DNA of 56,632 nt from Candidatus Spechtbacteria bacterium RIFCSPHIGHO2_02_FULL_43_15b (GCA_001819985.1 MHOE01000024.1:4704-61335), one strand, 5' to 3'; shown: positions 1 to 8,835, counted from the first letter of the stretch. Notes: generated from the letters alone by a model not told the origin. A program made the numbers and translations.

Positions 1-1274
<1,274 letters not shown>

Positions 1275-1513
1275 TGTACAACAAATTCTAGAGCTCTTCT
1301 CAAACTCGCGTAAAGCGAGCCAAGAAGTGCTGTATTTGCTACAAGTTATTTAGTCCTTCTCGTCTTTCGCTTTCGCTCAAGCTGGGAAGGACAATGTGTT
1401 TTGCATACTTACCCGCAAACGGGTTTGTATAGAAAACACTCGATATGCACCATATAAAGCACATAAAACGCACAAGCTTATTCACTTTTCAATGAGCTAA
1501 TGAGCTTATATTA
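1275..1513 (-). other. Structured rRNA operon leader
   Basis: There is no gene between the 16S 5' end and trmD. The minus-strand leader folds into successive hairpins. One at 1265-1293 has 12 paired bases and overlaps the mature 5' end. One at 1296-1327 pairs CTTCT/AGAAG and CTCGC/GCGAG. One at 1353-1392 pairs GTCCTTC with GAAGGAC. One at 1396-1439 has 16 bp in three blocks (GTGTTTT, ATAC, ACCCG) separated by symmetric 2x2 internal loops around a four-base loop. None is followed by a U-tract, so they look like processing or antitermination structures rather than terminators. No tRNA is present in the leader. Confidence 0.7.
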
Positions 1514-1514
1514 A

Positions 1515-1544
1515 ATACTAGCGCAAAACCTCTAAATTAGTCAA
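1515..1544 (-). promoter_or_regulatory. rRNA operon promoter
   Basis: On the minus strand, TTGACT (1539-1544) is followed after 18 bases by TAGTAT (1515-1520). It is the only good sigma70-type match between trmD and 16S and would start transcription about 230 bases before the mature 16S end. Confidence 0.7.
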
Positions 1545-1608
1545 TACTCCGCTCCGGACTTTTGGAATCGGGGCTTTAACAATCCAAGTACACGATTTTT
1601 CGGTCAAG

Positions 1609-2376
1609 CTAAGCGCTGTTACAGTCACGCTCGGCACGACGCCACTCTTCTATCTTCTTATGGTCCCCTGACAACAAAACTTCCGGTACTTTCCACTCAA
1701 CTTTTTTGCCCTTGCTTTTGCCGCCTCGACTCTTTCCGCCCGCCCCTCCAGCTCTTTGCGTCGAACGCGTTCCTTTATTAGACGGACTAAACACCGCCGG
1801 CCGCGTGTAAACGGGATGCTCATACTTCACTCCAGTTGAAAATGACTCGCCTTCTTTCGATGATTCCCTGCCTATAACTCCCGGGATCATACGGCTCACC
1901 GCGTCAACGACAAGCATCGCCGGGACTTCTCCTCCAGTTATTACATACTCTCCGATAGAAAGCTCTTCGTCCGCTATATGCTTTGCCACGCGTTCATCAA
2001 CCCCCTTGTAATGCCCCGCTATAAAAATCAGCTGGTCGTATCGCGAAAGTTCCCGGACTTTCTTCTGCGTTAAGACCTTGCCTTTTGCGGATAACAGAAT
2101 CACTCTTTTCCTCGCTGTTTTTCCTTTCACCTTTAACGGCGCCATTTTCTTTACCACTCTGACTCCCTCGTATATGGGTTCTACTTTCATAACCATGCCG
2201 GGTATTCCTCCGTACGCCGCGTCGTCTGTAATTTTGTGCTTATCCTTTGTATAATCCCTTAAATTGTGCACTCTTATTTTTATCTTTTTATTCTTCTGCG
2301 CCCTGCCCAAAATAGAACTATTAAAATAGCCCGGAAACATTTCTGGAAAAATTGTCAGAATATCAAAAGTTATCAT
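1609..2376 (-). CDS. trmD: tRNA (guanine37-N1)-methyltransferase TrmD
   Basis: Methylates G37 of tRNAs to prevent frameshifting; a SPOUT-fold enzyme using SAM. Seen: MITFDILTIFPEMF at the N-terminus, the YGGIPGMVMK block, the knot region IGEYVITGGEVPAMLVVDA, and VPEVLLSGDH near the end. I start at ATG 2376 because the family begins with this MITFDILTIFP block; the open frame extends 15 codons further upstream without homology. No clear Shine-Dalgarno. Two oddities: about 30 residues rich in Lys, Gly, Ser and Arg are inserted between YTRP and WKVPEVLL, and the protein stops soon after KIEEWRR, so the usual C-terminal helices are missing. It lies 3' of khpA behind a terminator-like hairpin. Confidence 0.93.
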   Translation of the reverse strand: MITFDILTIFPEMFPGYFNSSILGRAQKNKKIKIRVHNLRDYTKDKHKITDDAAYGGIPGMVMKVEPIYEGVRVVKKMAPLKVKGKTARKRVILLSAKGKVLTQKKVRELSRYDQLIFIAGHYKGVDERVAKHIADEELSIGEYVITGGEVPAMLVVDAVSRMIPGVIGRESSKEGESFSTGVKYEHPVYTRPAVFSPSNKGTRSTQRAGGAGGKSRGGKSKGKKVEWKVPEVLLSGDHKKIEEWRRAERDCNSA

Positions 2377-2467
2377 GAAACTTTCGGTATAAAACAAAAC
2401 ATACTGCGTAAGCGAACGCATATAAAGCTCGACAAAAATTATGTTTTAAGTTTTATTACGACCTAAC

Positions 2468-2503
2468 GAAAACCGTGCCACGAAAAATCATAGCACGGTT
2501 TTC
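2468..2503 (-). terminator. Hairpin between khpA and trmD
   Basis: Perfect 11-bp inverted repeat (GAAAACCGTGC / GCACGGTTTTC) with a 14-base loop. On the minus strand the stem ends in four U and sits 32 bases after the khpA stop. It probably terminates or attenuates the khpA transcript before trmD. Confidence 0.6.
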
Positions 2504-2534
2504 ATATGTTGATAAGCCAAAAGCTTATCGAGTT

Positions 2535-2849
2535 TTATATACTAAGATCGCCTACCGCGTCATCTACGCTGGTTCTTGGTGCCCTTGATCCGCCTTCCGG
2601 CTCTTCGATCTTAAGGTTTACTCGCGCGTTATTCTTCAATCCGACTATTCGAAGGAGTGAACGAATGGATCGAGCGGTAGAACCTCTCTTTCCTATTATT
2701 TGACCCATATCTTCAGCGTGTACTGAAAGGGTTATTAACACACCCATTTCATCAACTTTTCTGCCGGTTTTTACATCATCCGGATGGTCAACTAAGGATT
2801 TAACAAGGTACTCAAGAAATTCTTGGTCAACAGACTTTGATGTAGCCAT
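2535..2849 (-). CDS. khpA: KH-domain RNA-binding protein KhpA
   Basis: Small single-KH protein of 104 residues. Members of this family bind RNA with KhpB/Jag and affect cell division and ribosome function in Firmicutes. The GxxG loop is visible as IGKRGST (about residues 54-60), preceded by the hydrophobic strand GVLITLSVHAEDMGQ. The usual N-terminal LEYLVKSLVDHPDDV is present. Start chosen at ATG 2849 (MATSKS...), because the upstream in-frame extension is not family-like. It has no obvious Shine-Dalgarno. It has its own consensus promoter about 215 bases upstream, which gives a long leader, and lies between rpsP and trmD as in many bacteria. Confidence 0.9.
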   Translation of the reverse strand: MATSKSVDQEFLEYLVKSLVDHPDDVKTGRKVDEMGVLITLSVHAEDMGQIIGKRGSTARSIRSLLRIVGLKNNARVNLKIEEPEGGSRAPRTSVDDAVGDLSI

Positions 2850-3067
2850 GTTTTGTGAATTCTCGCTTCGTTGATCGTTATTATAACGAAGCCAGATCAT
2901 TCCTCAATCTTAATTCCATATCAGCATCCGCATATACATATCCGTATATGTGCGGAGCAAGCCTCGCCAGACACACAACCGCACCTGACGGGCAAACGAC
3001 CTTTCCTTACGACTGCGGTAAATCAACATATAATTATTCTCCGCAAACGCAAGGAAATGTTCTGTAT
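2850..3067 (-). other. Long structured leader of khpA
   Basis: About 215 transcribed bases separate the khpA promoter from its ATG. A hairpin at about 2928-2955 pairs CCGCATATAC with GTATATGTGCGG around a six-base loop. Short repeats of CGAAG/CTTCG lie close to the start codon (2855-2890). No convincing ORF is visible on either strand. It could be a regulatory leader or a small RNA made before khpA. Confidence 0.45.
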
Positions 3068-3073
3068 GCCCTG

Positions 3074-3102
3074 ATTATACCAAAATATAAAAAATTTGTC
3101 AA
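3074..3102 (-). promoter_or_regulatory. Consensus promoter upstream of khpA
   Basis: Perfect sigma70 consensus on the minus strand: TTGACA (3097-3102), 17-base spacer, TATAAT (3074-3079). It starts immediately after the rpsP stop codon. Confidence 0.85.
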
Positions 3103-3115
3103 GGGTAAATATGGC

Positions 3116-3505
3116 CTATTTCTCGGGTGTAGGAGCGCTACTCCCGTCCGCTACCGCCGATTCGGCCTTAGGATTTTTTTCTACTGATGCATTTGCTTCC
3201 GTTACCGCCTTATCCGCCTCTGGCTCCGCTGACTTTTTGGATTTTTTATGCACAGCGATTTTTTTGCCTTCCAAAATACCGCAAGAAATAAGCATATTTT
3301 TAGCGCTATCCGAAGGAATGGCTCCTTTTGAAATCCAATATTCGATACGCTCTTTCTTGAAAGACCTGTCTTTTTTAAGAGGATCGTAATGACCCAGCAC
3401 CTCTAAAAATCTTCCCGACTGGGAAGATGATCTCTGCGGCAAAACCGCCAACCTGTAATTTGGCCTGTTTCTTTTTCCGTTCCGTATTAATCTTATTCTT
3501 AACAT
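3116..3505 (-). CDS. rpsP: 30S ribosomal protein bS16
   Basis: Component of the 30S subunit body. The first about 85 residues match the family: MLRIRLIRNGKRNRPNYRL, then a GRFLEVLGHYDP block and ERIEYWISKGA. The remaining about 45 residues are a low-complexity tail rich in Ala, Glu and Lys that is absent from E. coli S16 (82 residues). The start ATG lies only eight bases after a TAATAA -10 box, so the mRNA is predicted to be leaderless or nearly so. The gene has its own promoter and is followed at once by the khpA promoter. Confidence 0.96.
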   Translation of the reverse strand: MLRIRLIRNGKRNRPNYRLAVLPQRSSSQSGRFLEVLGHYDPLKKDRSFKKERIEYWISKGAIPSDSAKNMLISCGILEGKKIAVHKKSKKSAEPEADKAVTEANASVEKNPKAESAVADGSSAPTPEK

Positions 3506-3513
3506 ATTAACTA

Positions 3514-3542
3514 TTATTATCCGAAATAACCTTTTGTGTCAA
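3514..3542 (-). promoter_or_regulatory. rpsP promoter, predicted leaderless
   Basis: TTGACA (3537-3542), 17-base spacer, TAATAA (3514-3519) on the minus strand. The ATG follows eight bases later, where the transcription start itself is expected. Confidence 0.75.
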
Positions 3543-3601
3543 CTCTTATTTAGTTTAAGAATCCTAATATAAAAACTAGGATCCTCTCGCCTCGAATATA
3601 A

Positions 3602-3628
3602 AAAATTCCGCTTAGATAGCGGAATTTT
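3602..3628 (-). terminator. ftsH terminator
   Basis: Ten-base stem AAAATTCCGC / GCGGAATTTT with a seven-base loop, six bases after the ftsH stop. On the minus strand it runs into a U-rich tract. A weaker hairpin (ATCCTA/TAGGAT, 3561-3582) follows it. Confidence 0.85.
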
Positions 3629-3633
3629 ATTTA

Positions 3634-5442
3634 CTACATATCCGAGGAAAGCACTTGCTGAAGCTCCTCGCCTTCGAGTATCTCGACGGCCAAAACCTTT
3701 TTTGCTAGATATTCCAGCTTTTTCCTGTACTTTTCTAATATAGTCCTTGCCTCAAACTCGGCTTGTCTGATTATCAGATTTATTTCGTTGTCTATTTTCT
3801 CCGCGACCGCCTCGCTGTAACTAGGCCCATTCGCGAATTCTTTGCCCAAAAAAACTACATCCTGGCCCCCGCCAAAACTAATAGGTCCGAGCGAGCTCAT
3901 CCCATATTTTATCACCATGTCTCTTGCGATATTAGTAGCCCGCTCGAGATCATTCGAAGAGCCGGTTGTCACATCATTAAAAACCAATCTCTCGGCAATT
4001 TGCCCGGCCATCAGCACGGCAAGAGTAATCTTCAACTGCTTCATTGACCAGTACGACCGGTCTTCCTCCGGAATCTGCTGGGTATACCCTCCGGCAATAC
4101 CCCTTGGAATTATCGTAATTTTATGGACCGGGTCCGCTCCGTCCATATTATGAGCTACCACCGCGTGCCCGGCTTCGTGGTACGCGGTAATTTCGCGTTC
4201 CTTTTCGCTTGTCTTTCGGCTTTTCATTGCCGGTCCAGCTATAACGCGATCTACTGCTTCGCCGAAATCCTCGGCTTCGATCAATGTTTTTGATTTCCTT
4301 GCGGCAAGTATCGCCGCTTCGTTCATTACATTGGCTAAGTCGGCTCCGGAAAACCCGTGCGTCCGCCTTGCTATAATCCGCAGATCAACGCTCGGAGAAA
4401 TCGGCTTGCCCTTAGCATGAACCTGGAGTATCTGCTCCCTGCCCTTAAGATCCGGGAGAGGCATAATAACGCGCCGGTCAAACCTGCCCGGCCGCAAAAG
4501 CGCTGGGTCCAAAATATCCGGTCTGTTTGTCGCCGCTATAACAATGACATTAGTGAACGAGTTGAATCCGTCCATTTCCGTAAGCATCTGGTTTAATGTC
4601 TGCTCCCGCTCGTCGTGACCTCCGCCTAAACCGCTTCCCCGATGACGCCCTACGGCATCAATTTCGTCAATGAATACAATCGCCGGCGCATTCGCCTTCG
4701 CGCGAAAAAAAAGATCCCTCACGCGAGCCGCGCCTACACCCACGAACATTTCCACAAATTCGCTTCCGCTTGTGGAAAAAAAGGGCACTCCCGCTTCTCC
4801 CGCGACAGCGCGGCTTATGAGGGTCTTACCCGTCCCCGGGGGGCCTATAAGCAACACGCCTTTCGGAATTTTAGCGCCCATACTTTGAAATCTTTCCGGC
4901 GATTTTAAGAATTCCACTATTTCCGCAAGCTCTTGCTTCGGCTCCTCGGCCCCTGCTACATCCTCAAATTTTACGCTAGGTACCTCTTCCGCGGGAAACC
5001 TTTTTGCTTTACTCCTGCCCAATCCCCCGACCCAGTCCGCTCCTTGCCCGCGCGACGACCTTTGCATTAGAACAAACATAAAGTACAATAAAAAAATCAG
5101 CGGAAACAGACTAAGCAGGGAAGACAGGAGATTTCCGGATTGCACAACTGAAATTTCGACATCCTTTCCCGCTTCTACGCCCCTAACGCTAAGCATTTCG
5201 TATAGTGATACACCGCTTTCTTTGCGCGAAGTGAAAGTTTCGTTATTTTTTGTTACAATACTCAAATTATTCCCGTTAACATCTATTCTCAATATTTCTC
5301 CGCGCTCTGCCATTGATATTACGGAGCCAATAGGCAAATTCTTGCTTGATTCTCCTCGTGGTAGTATCGAATACAAAATTAAGAATCCAAAAATTATTAC
5401 CGCTATAACAATTAAACTTTTAGACGAGCCAAAACCCCTCAT
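3634..5442 (-). CDS. ftsH: ATP-dependent zinc metalloprotease FtsH
   Basis: Membrane-anchored AAA+ protease that extracts and degrades membrane and short-lived cytosolic proteins. Visible in order: a first membrane segment (about residues 9-26), a short periplasmic domain, a second membrane segment (about 106-126), Walker A GPPGTGKT, Walker B VFIDEID, the second-region-of-homology stretch [20 protein letters not shown], and the zinc site HEAGH with the later [12 protein letters not shown] motif. Length 602 is ordinary for the family. It starts at ATG 5442 behind a strong Shine-Dalgarno AAGGAGAT. It has its own promoter overlapping the rnc terminator and its own terminator, so it is monocistronic. 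Confidence 0.97.
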   Translation of the reverse strand: MRGFGSSKSLIVIAVIIFGFLILYSILPRGESSKNLPIGSVISMAERGEILRIDVNGNNLSIVTKNNETFTSRKESGVSLYEMLSVRGVEAGKDVEISVVQSGNLLSSLLSLFPLIFLLYFMFVLMQRSSRGQGADWVGGLGRSKAKRFPAEEVPSVKFEDVAGAEEPKQELAEIVEFLKSPERFQSMGAKIPKGVLLIGPPGTGKTLISRAVAGEAGVPFFSTSGSEFVEMFVGVGAARVRDLFFRAKANAPAIVFIDEIDAVGRHRGSGLGGGHDEREQTLNQMLTEMDGFNSFTNVIVIAATNRPDILDPALLRPGRFDRRVIMPLPDLKGREQILQVHAKGKPISPSVDLRIIARRTHGFSGADLANVMNEAAILAARKSKTLIEAEDFGEAVDRVIAGPAMKSRKTSEKEREITAYHEAGHAVVAHNMDGADPVHKITIIPRGIAGGYTQQIPEEDRSYWSMKQLKITLAVLMAGQIAERLVFNDVTTGSSNDLERATNIARDMVIKYGMSSLGPISFGGGQDVVFLGKEFANGPSYSEAVAEKIDNEINLIIRQAEFEARTILEKYRKKLEYLAKKVLAVEILEGEELQQVLSSDM

Positions 5443-5549
5443 CGAAATCTCCTTTCAGCGAAAATTTTTTGCGCTTGGCTAAATTTTTAATGTACTTGCG
5501 GAAACAAACCACCATTTTCAAACTAAACGGTAGCGTTTATATTAGCGAC

Positions 5550-5577
5550 ATTATAATACATAATCAAAAAAAGTAAA
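5550..5577 (-). promoter_or_regulatory. ftsH promoter
   Basis: TTTACT (5572-5577), 16-base spacer, TATAAT (5550-5555) on the minus strand. The -35 box lies in the U-tract of the rnc terminator, a very compact terminator-promoter junction. The leader before ftsH is about 100 bases. Confidence 0.7.
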
Positions 5578-5601
5578 CCCTAAATTCGGTGAAATTAGGG
5601 T
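5577..5601 (-). terminator. rnc terminator
   Basis: Inverted repeat ACCCTAA-A-TTC / GAA-A-TTAGGGT, with one A-A mismatch and a three-base loop, 26 bases after the rnc stop. On the minus strand it is followed by TTTACTTTTTTT. Confidence 0.8.
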
Positions 5602-5626
5602 AAAACTATTAGAAATCCTATTTGCA

Positions 5627-6313
5627 TCACCACCCCTTTGCTTCCAGCCCGTTCGAAGCCGCGCTTTCCTGGGCTTCCTGCTTGCTTGAACCCTCGCCTT
5701 TCGCCACCATATCTTTATCCAGAAAAACCCCTATAACAAAATGTTTTTCGTGATCAGGCCCCCACTCATCGAGAACCTCGTATGTCGGAGTTACATTCAC
5801 TCGCTCCTGCGCTTCCTCTTGGAAACGGCTTTTTGGATCCTTATACAATTTCTTTTCGATAATTTCAGGCAGATACGGCACTATTTCCCTGCAAACAAAC
5901 TCATCAGCCCCCTCAAATCCCTGGTCAAGATAGATAGCTCCTATAATCGCCTCCATCGCATTCGCGAGTATGTATTCCCGCGCGCGCCCCATATCTTTTG
6001 CTTCTCCTCGCGAAAGAAAAAGAAAATCGTTTATCCCTATATTTTTTGCTATCTGCGCGAGCATCTTGCTGTTTACAAGAGCCGCCCTCCAAGAAGTAAG
6101 CTCGCCTTCGGGGTTCGTGTAATTGCCATATAAATACTTTGTTACCACAAGTTCAAGCACCGCATCACCTAAAAACTCCAGACGCTCGTTGTGCGAAAGC
6201 CGAAATTGAGGATTTTCATTTATGTAAGAACGATGAGTAAGCCCTTGAAGCAAAAGGTCTTTTTCGTTAAACTTGACCCCAAGAGATTCCTCTAAGCTAG
6301 AGAGATCCTTCAT
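5627..6313 (-). CDS. rnc: Ribonuclease III
   Basis: Endonuclease for double-stranded RNA that processes rRNA precursors and structured mRNAs. The catalytic signature is seen as NERLEFLGDAVLEL (about residues 42-55), with the second acidic pair in ANAMEAIIGAIYLD (about residues 116-129). A C-terminal double-stranded RNA-binding domain starts at about residue 157 (DPKSRFQEEAQ) and ends in KQEAQESAASNGL. Length 228 is normal. Start ATG 6313 has no clear Shine-Dalgarno and follows a low-complexity AT-rich spacer. The long rRNA leader stems in this window are plausible substrates. Confidence 0.96.
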   Translation of the reverse strand: MKDLSSLEESLGVKFNEKDLLLQGLTHRSYINENPQFRLSHNERLEFLGDAVLELVVTKYLYGNYTNPEGELTSWRAALVNSKMLAQIAKNIGINDFLFLSRGEAKDMGRAREYILANAMEAIIGAIYLDQGFEGADEFVCREIVPYLPEIIEKKLYKDPKSRFQEEAQERVNVTPTYEVLDEWGPDHEKHFVIGVFLDKDMVAKGEGSSKQEAQESAASNGLEAKGW

Positions 6314-6426
6314 TGAATTTCAATTTTCTAATTTTCAATTTTCAAACAATATTCCAAATTCCAATTCTCAAAATTTAATCGGCAACTTCTGGATTGTTTG
6401 ACAATTGATAACTGAAAATTTATAAT
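6314..6426. repeat. Low-complexity AT-rich spacer element
   Basis: Almost entirely built from words such as CAATTTTC, ATTCCAAATTCC and their complements, between nusB and rnc. I see no promoter, ORF or stable hairpin in it. Similar short word mixtures recur in the 16S insert (645-768) and in weaker form near 23820-23870, 39415-39450 and 48605-48660. This suggests a dispersed spacer family. Confidence 0.5.
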
Positions 6427-6975
6427 TTAAGAACTTTGTTTTTGCGAAGAATTTCCTTTTTCTTCCGTTAATTCATCCTCTTTTTTCGCGTCTTCTTTCT
6501 TGGGAGACACTTCATCTTTCCCTGGCTCTCCTATTTCTCGATAAATAGTTCCGAGAACTCCATTTACAAATCGGCCCGAGCTTTCCCCGCCAAAATTTTT
6601 GGCAAGCTCGATAGCTTCGTTTATCGCGACCTTTGGAGGCACTTCTTCGCGGTTTCCCCAAAGCAACTCATAGATGCCTATCCTTAAAACATTCCTGTCA
6701 ACTATTGTTATCTGCTCCAGCGGCCATTCCGGAGCGCACTTTTCTATAATCTCATTTACCTTGTCCAAATGCTCTGTGACACCTTTCACTAGATCCTTGA
6801 TAAAACTCGTATCTTCAAGACCGGGACCGAACTCTTTGATATTCGACTCCATTATTTCTTCCAGTAATATTTTTTTCGCGCCGTTTTTTTTACCGCTCTC
6901 GCTGGGCATGCCCCAAAAATCCCACTCGTAGAGCGATTGCATTGCGATACTCCTTGAAAGATGTCTGCTGGCCAT
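6427..6975 (-). CDS. nusB: Transcription antitermination factor NusB
   Basis: RNA-binding helical protein that with S10/NusE binds boxA and supports antitermination in rRNA operons. Family features seen: [14 protein letters not shown] near the start, [23 protein letters not shown] in the middle, and [30 protein letters not shown] in the C-terminal half. The last about 35 residues are a charged low-complexity tail (Glu, Lys, Ser) outside the family core. It precedes rnc, and both act on rRNA, which makes sense as a unit. Start ATG 6975 lacks a Shine-Dalgarno. Confidence 0.95.
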   Translation of the reverse strand: MASRHLSRSIAMQSLYEWDFWGMPSESGKKNGAKKILLEEIMESNIKEFGPGLEDTSFIKDLVKGVTEHLDKVNEIIEKCAPEWPLEQITIVDRNVLRIGIYELLWGNREEVPPKVAINEAIELAKNFGGESSGRFVNGVLGTIYREIGEPGKDEVSPKKEDAKKEDELTEEKGNSSQKQSS

Positions 6976-7089
6976 AATTTTTAAGATTCTACTGGAAAAT
7001 TCACTTTTTTAACTTAGAATTTTTAATCTTAACTTACGAACCGTAACTTGCCAAAACTCATACGGCTGTTTGAATTATCAAATTGAAAA

Positions 7090-7374
7090 TTACTTCTTAG
7101 AAAGTTCTTCCATGCCAGATGCGCCGCCCTGCCCTTGCTCTTTCTCGTACGCGGCCTGTTCTTTCTCCCGCTTCTTCTTTTCTTTTTTGTCTAGTTTTGC
7201 AAAAACATTCACCACCTCTCGTTTTTTATATGTCCCGCAATTTACGCATATTCTGTGCGGCAAAATCGCGTTTCCGCATTTTTCACAACGAAAAACTACT
7301 ATCCGCTTCAGAGCGTCGTGCGATCTCCTGTTTCCCTGTCTTGATTTAGTTTTCCTCTGTTTTGGTACTGGCAT
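7090..7374 (-). CDS. rpmF: 50S ribosomal protein bL32
   Basis: Large-subunit protein. It begins MPVPKQRKTKSRQGNRRSHDAL, as in bL32. It has a zinc-ribbon with two cysteine pairs, CEKC and CVNC, so it is the zinc-binding form. The first about 60 residues cover the family; the remainder is a charged tail rich in Lys, Glu and Gly. It lies upstream of nusB with its own promoter, making a plausible rpmF-nusB-rnc transcript. Confidence 0.95.
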   Translation of the reverse strand: MPVPKQRKTKSRQGNRRSHDALKRIVVFRCEKCGNAILPHRICVNCGTYKKREVVNVFAKLDKKEKKKREKEQAAYEKEQGQGGASGMEELSKK

Positions 7375-7420
7375 ATAAGTTTAGATTCTCTAAAAATTTG
7401 AGACATTACAATTTACTGGT

Positions 7421-7449
7421 TTTATATCATGTTTCTATTTTTTTTGCAA
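7421..7449 (-). promoter_or_regulatory. rpmF promoter
   Basis: TTGCAA (7444-7449), 17-base spacer, TATAAA (7421-7426) on the minus strand, giving a leader of about 40 bases. Confidence 0.6.
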
Positions 7450-7454
7450 ATTTA

Positions 7455-7477
7455 ATGGGCGCCCGATTGGCGCCCAT
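7455..7477 (-). terminator. GC-rich hairpin after the 103-aa membrane protein gene
   Basis: Perfect nine-bp stem ATGGGCGCC / GGCGCCCAT with a five-base loop, four bases after the stop of the upstream gene. The U-tract is interrupted, so termination may be partial. Confidence 0.7.
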
Positions 7478-7481
7478 AACT

Positions 7482-7793
7482 TTATCGTTTTGCGAAAAAT
7501 AATGCCCTGATCAGAAAAAATATAATAAGCGCGAAAACTAGAAAAACTATTACGGCACTTGCAAGGCTATACGCGAATTGTAACAATATGGTCCTTGCTA
7601 CATCATTAAAAATTCCAAATAGCACTATAACTACCAAATAAACTACCCACACCCTCGCCCCTATTCTTTTCTTGAGGAATCTGTGCGCGTCTCCCGCTAC
7701 CAGTAAAAAACCCTTAACTATTTCCCATAGAACCTTCGCGGCATTTTTTACAAAAAATCCTGCCGCAGTTTTTATTTTATCCCGCAGTCCCAT
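7482..7793 (-). CDS. Small two-segment membrane protein of unknown function
   Basis: I do not recognise this 103-residue protein. An amphipathic basic N-terminal half (many Lys and Arg) is followed by two hydrophobic segments, roughly residues 49-66 (WVVYLVVIVLFGIF) and 74-98 (LASAVIVFLVFALIIFFLI). It ends in a basic FFAKR. The start is set by the Shine-Dalgarno AAGGAGG six bases before ATG 7793; a GTG six bases further upstream would abut the ribosome site and is unlikely. It is monocistronic, with a terminator just after it. The basic flank suggests both termini face the cytoplasm. Confidence 0.75.
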   Translation of the reverse strand: MGLRDKIKTAAGFFVKNAAKVLWEIVKGFLLVAGDAHRFLKKRIGARVWVVYLVVIVLFGIFNDVARTILLQFAYSLASAVIVFLVFALIIFFLIRALFFAKR

Positions 7794-7875
7794 GCGCACC
7801 TCCTTTTTATCTTTTGTCCTATGCGGATAGTATCATTTTTAACCCGATAAGTCAAGGTTAAATGAAATCCGCTTG

Positions 7876-8208
7876 CTAATTTTTTTGCTTTCTTTTCCCG
7901 AAAACTCTTAGGAAATTTTCGAGCGTAATATTTTCGTTTCCCGTATCTTTATGCGCGAAACCGTCTTTCTTGCAATCAATGCCTAGTCCCGCGTCATATT
8001 CATTTCTCTTTCTTTCATCTCTTAATGTGCGATACGCTTCGTTTATCCGCTTAAATTTTTCTTCGGATTCGGCAGATTTATTTCTATCCGGATGCCACTT
8101 TTTCGCCAACCTGCGGAATGCCTTGCTTATTTCCTCTTTTGAAGCATTTTCCGAAACTTCCAGAACTTCATAGTGCGTGCTCACTTCATCCTTTTTTCGG
8201 TGGCGCAT
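7876..8208 (-). CDS. J-domain protein
   Basis: A stand-alone J domain of 110 residues, the kind that stimulates DnaK ATPase. Seen: [32 protein letters not shown] with the invariant HPD tripeptide, then [22 protein letters not shown]. There is no Gly/Phe region, zinc domain or substrate-binding domain, so it is not full DnaJ. The last about 35 residues are unassigned. A 49-base near-perfect inverted repeat ends only eight bases before the ATG, and no Shine-Dalgarno is visible. Translation may therefore be controlled by that structure. Confidence 0.85.
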   Translation of the reverse strand: MRHRKKDEVSTHYEVLEVSENASKEEISKAFRRLAKKWHPDRNKSAESEEKFKRINEAYRTLRDERKRNEYDAGLGIDCKKDGFAHKDTGNENITLENFLRVFGKRKQKN

Positions 8209-8216
8209 TTACCCTT

Positions 8217-8265
8217 ACAATAACAAACAGCCCGCCTTAGTTCAAGGTGGGCTGTTTGTTATTGT
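8217..8265. terminator. 22-bp inverted repeat upstream of the J-domain gene
   Basis: Two 22-base arms (8217-8238 and 8244-8265) pair along their whole length around a five-base loop; the only imperfect pair is G-T on the plus strand. No U-tract follows on either side beyond TTGTTATTGT. The structure abuts the J-domain start codon and overlaps the end of a possible tiny ORF. It could be a terminator for the small-ORF zone or a translational control hairpin. Confidence 0.65.
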
Positions 8266-8321
8266 AGTAAATAATCATAATTCGGAGGAACATCGGTAAT
8301 GCGACTTTCCTTTTTTCGCAT
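8259..8321 (-). CDS. Possible 20-aa peptide
   Basis: ATG 8321 opens a 20-codon frame reading MRKKESRITDVPPNYDYLLQ, ending inside the inverted repeat at 8217-8265. There is no Shine-Dalgarno. The codon pattern looks protein-like, but the length makes chance likely. It is the last of three tiny frames in this gene-poor zone. Confidence 0.2.
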   Translation of the reverse strand: MRKKESRITDVPPNYDYLLQ

Positions 8322-8391
8322 ATTTATAACCTTATACGAGAAGAGGACTTCCTTTCGAAAATCCTCTTCTCTATAAAGTTGTAAAATGGTT

Positions 8392-8541
8392 CTACAAGAG
8401 AACCAAAGGTGGAGGAATAAACATAAAGTCGATTACTCCACCATCGGTTGCCTCGTACGCCATCGGATTTGCAAATCTTGCTTGGAATTGGAATTTGTTC
8501 TGATCACTTAACTCTCCATCTCTATACGGATATAGTAGCAT
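8392..8541 (-). CDS. Possible 49-aa small protein
   Basis: A 49-codon frame from ATG 8541, unrecognised, with mixed composition and a proline-rich hydrophobic end (IPPPLVLL). It is followed by a hairpin (GAGAAGAGGA/TCCTCTTCTC, 8339-8372). There is no Shine-Dalgarno at this ATG. A good promoter (8532-8560) overlaps the ATG; if that promoter is used, translation would have to begin further in, or the transcript is non-coding. An internal hairpin pairs GGTGGAG with CTCCACC (8408-8442). Confidence 0.4.
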   Translation of the reverse strand: MLLYPYRDGELSDQNKFQFQARFANPMAYEATDGGVIDFMFIPPPLVLL

Positions 8542-8560
8542 ATTCTACGCAAAATGTCAA
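8532..8560 (-). promoter_or_regulatory. Promoter in small-ORF zone
   Basis: TTGACA (8555-8560), 17-base spacer, TACTAT (8532-8537) on the minus strand, with transcription expected from about 8525. No annotated-size gene lies downstream before the hairpin at 8339-8372, so a short RNA is the simplest product. Confidence 0.6.
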
Positions 8561-8656
8561 ATAATTTTACGGACGCTATCGCGATGACACTCGTTCCGCG
8601 CTCATAATCCAACTCACAATTCTTTTTATTATAAGCTCGATTATGAGGGGGCGTCA

Positions 8657-8770
8657 TCAAATGATGCGCCCCAGCCATGCCCCCGCAAGGGGGGCAAGGA
8701 CTACCCCTACCCAAAAAATTGGGTCGGGAATCTTTATCTGTAAAATTTTTATTATTACCGTAAATAACAT
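8657..8770 (-). CDS. 37-aa membrane peptide
   Basis: A tiny gene with full expression signals: consensus promoter (8807-8835), Shine-Dalgarno GAGGAG (8777-8782) six bases before ATG 8770, then 37 codons. The peptide starts MLFTVIIKILQIKIPDPIFW and ends in a hydrophobic GVVLAPLAGAWLGRII, consistent with one or two membrane-associated segments. I do not recognise it. It resembles small hydrophobic peptides such as type I toxins or stress membrane peptides in size only; no antisense RNA was identified. Confidence 0.6.
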   Translation of the reverse strand: MLFTVIIKILQIKIPDPIFWVGVVLAPLAGAWLGRII

Positions 8771-8806
8771 AAAAAACTCCTCAAAATTTGCTTCTTAATT
8801 GTTTAC

Positions 8807-8835
8807 ATTATAGCATATCCAGACCATTTTGTCAA
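8807..8835 (-). promoter_or_regulatory. Consensus promoter for the 37-aa gene
   Basis: Perfect TTGACA (8830-8835), 17-base spacer, TATAAT (8807-8812) on the minus strand, just after the rnhB stop. Leader is about 30 bases. Confidence 0.85.

Noticed and set aside
2855-3187. 110-aa plus-strand open frame
   Set aside because: It runs antisense through the khpA leader and the end of rpsP, with no ribosome site and no protein-like composition.
8287-8365. Plus-strand 25-aa frame after GGAGGA
   Set aside because: It lies across a hairpin antisense to the small-ORF zone and lacks a promoter on that strand.
8508-8714. 68-aa minus-strand open frame
   Set aside because: It overlaps the better-supported 37-aa gene in another frame and has no ribosome site.
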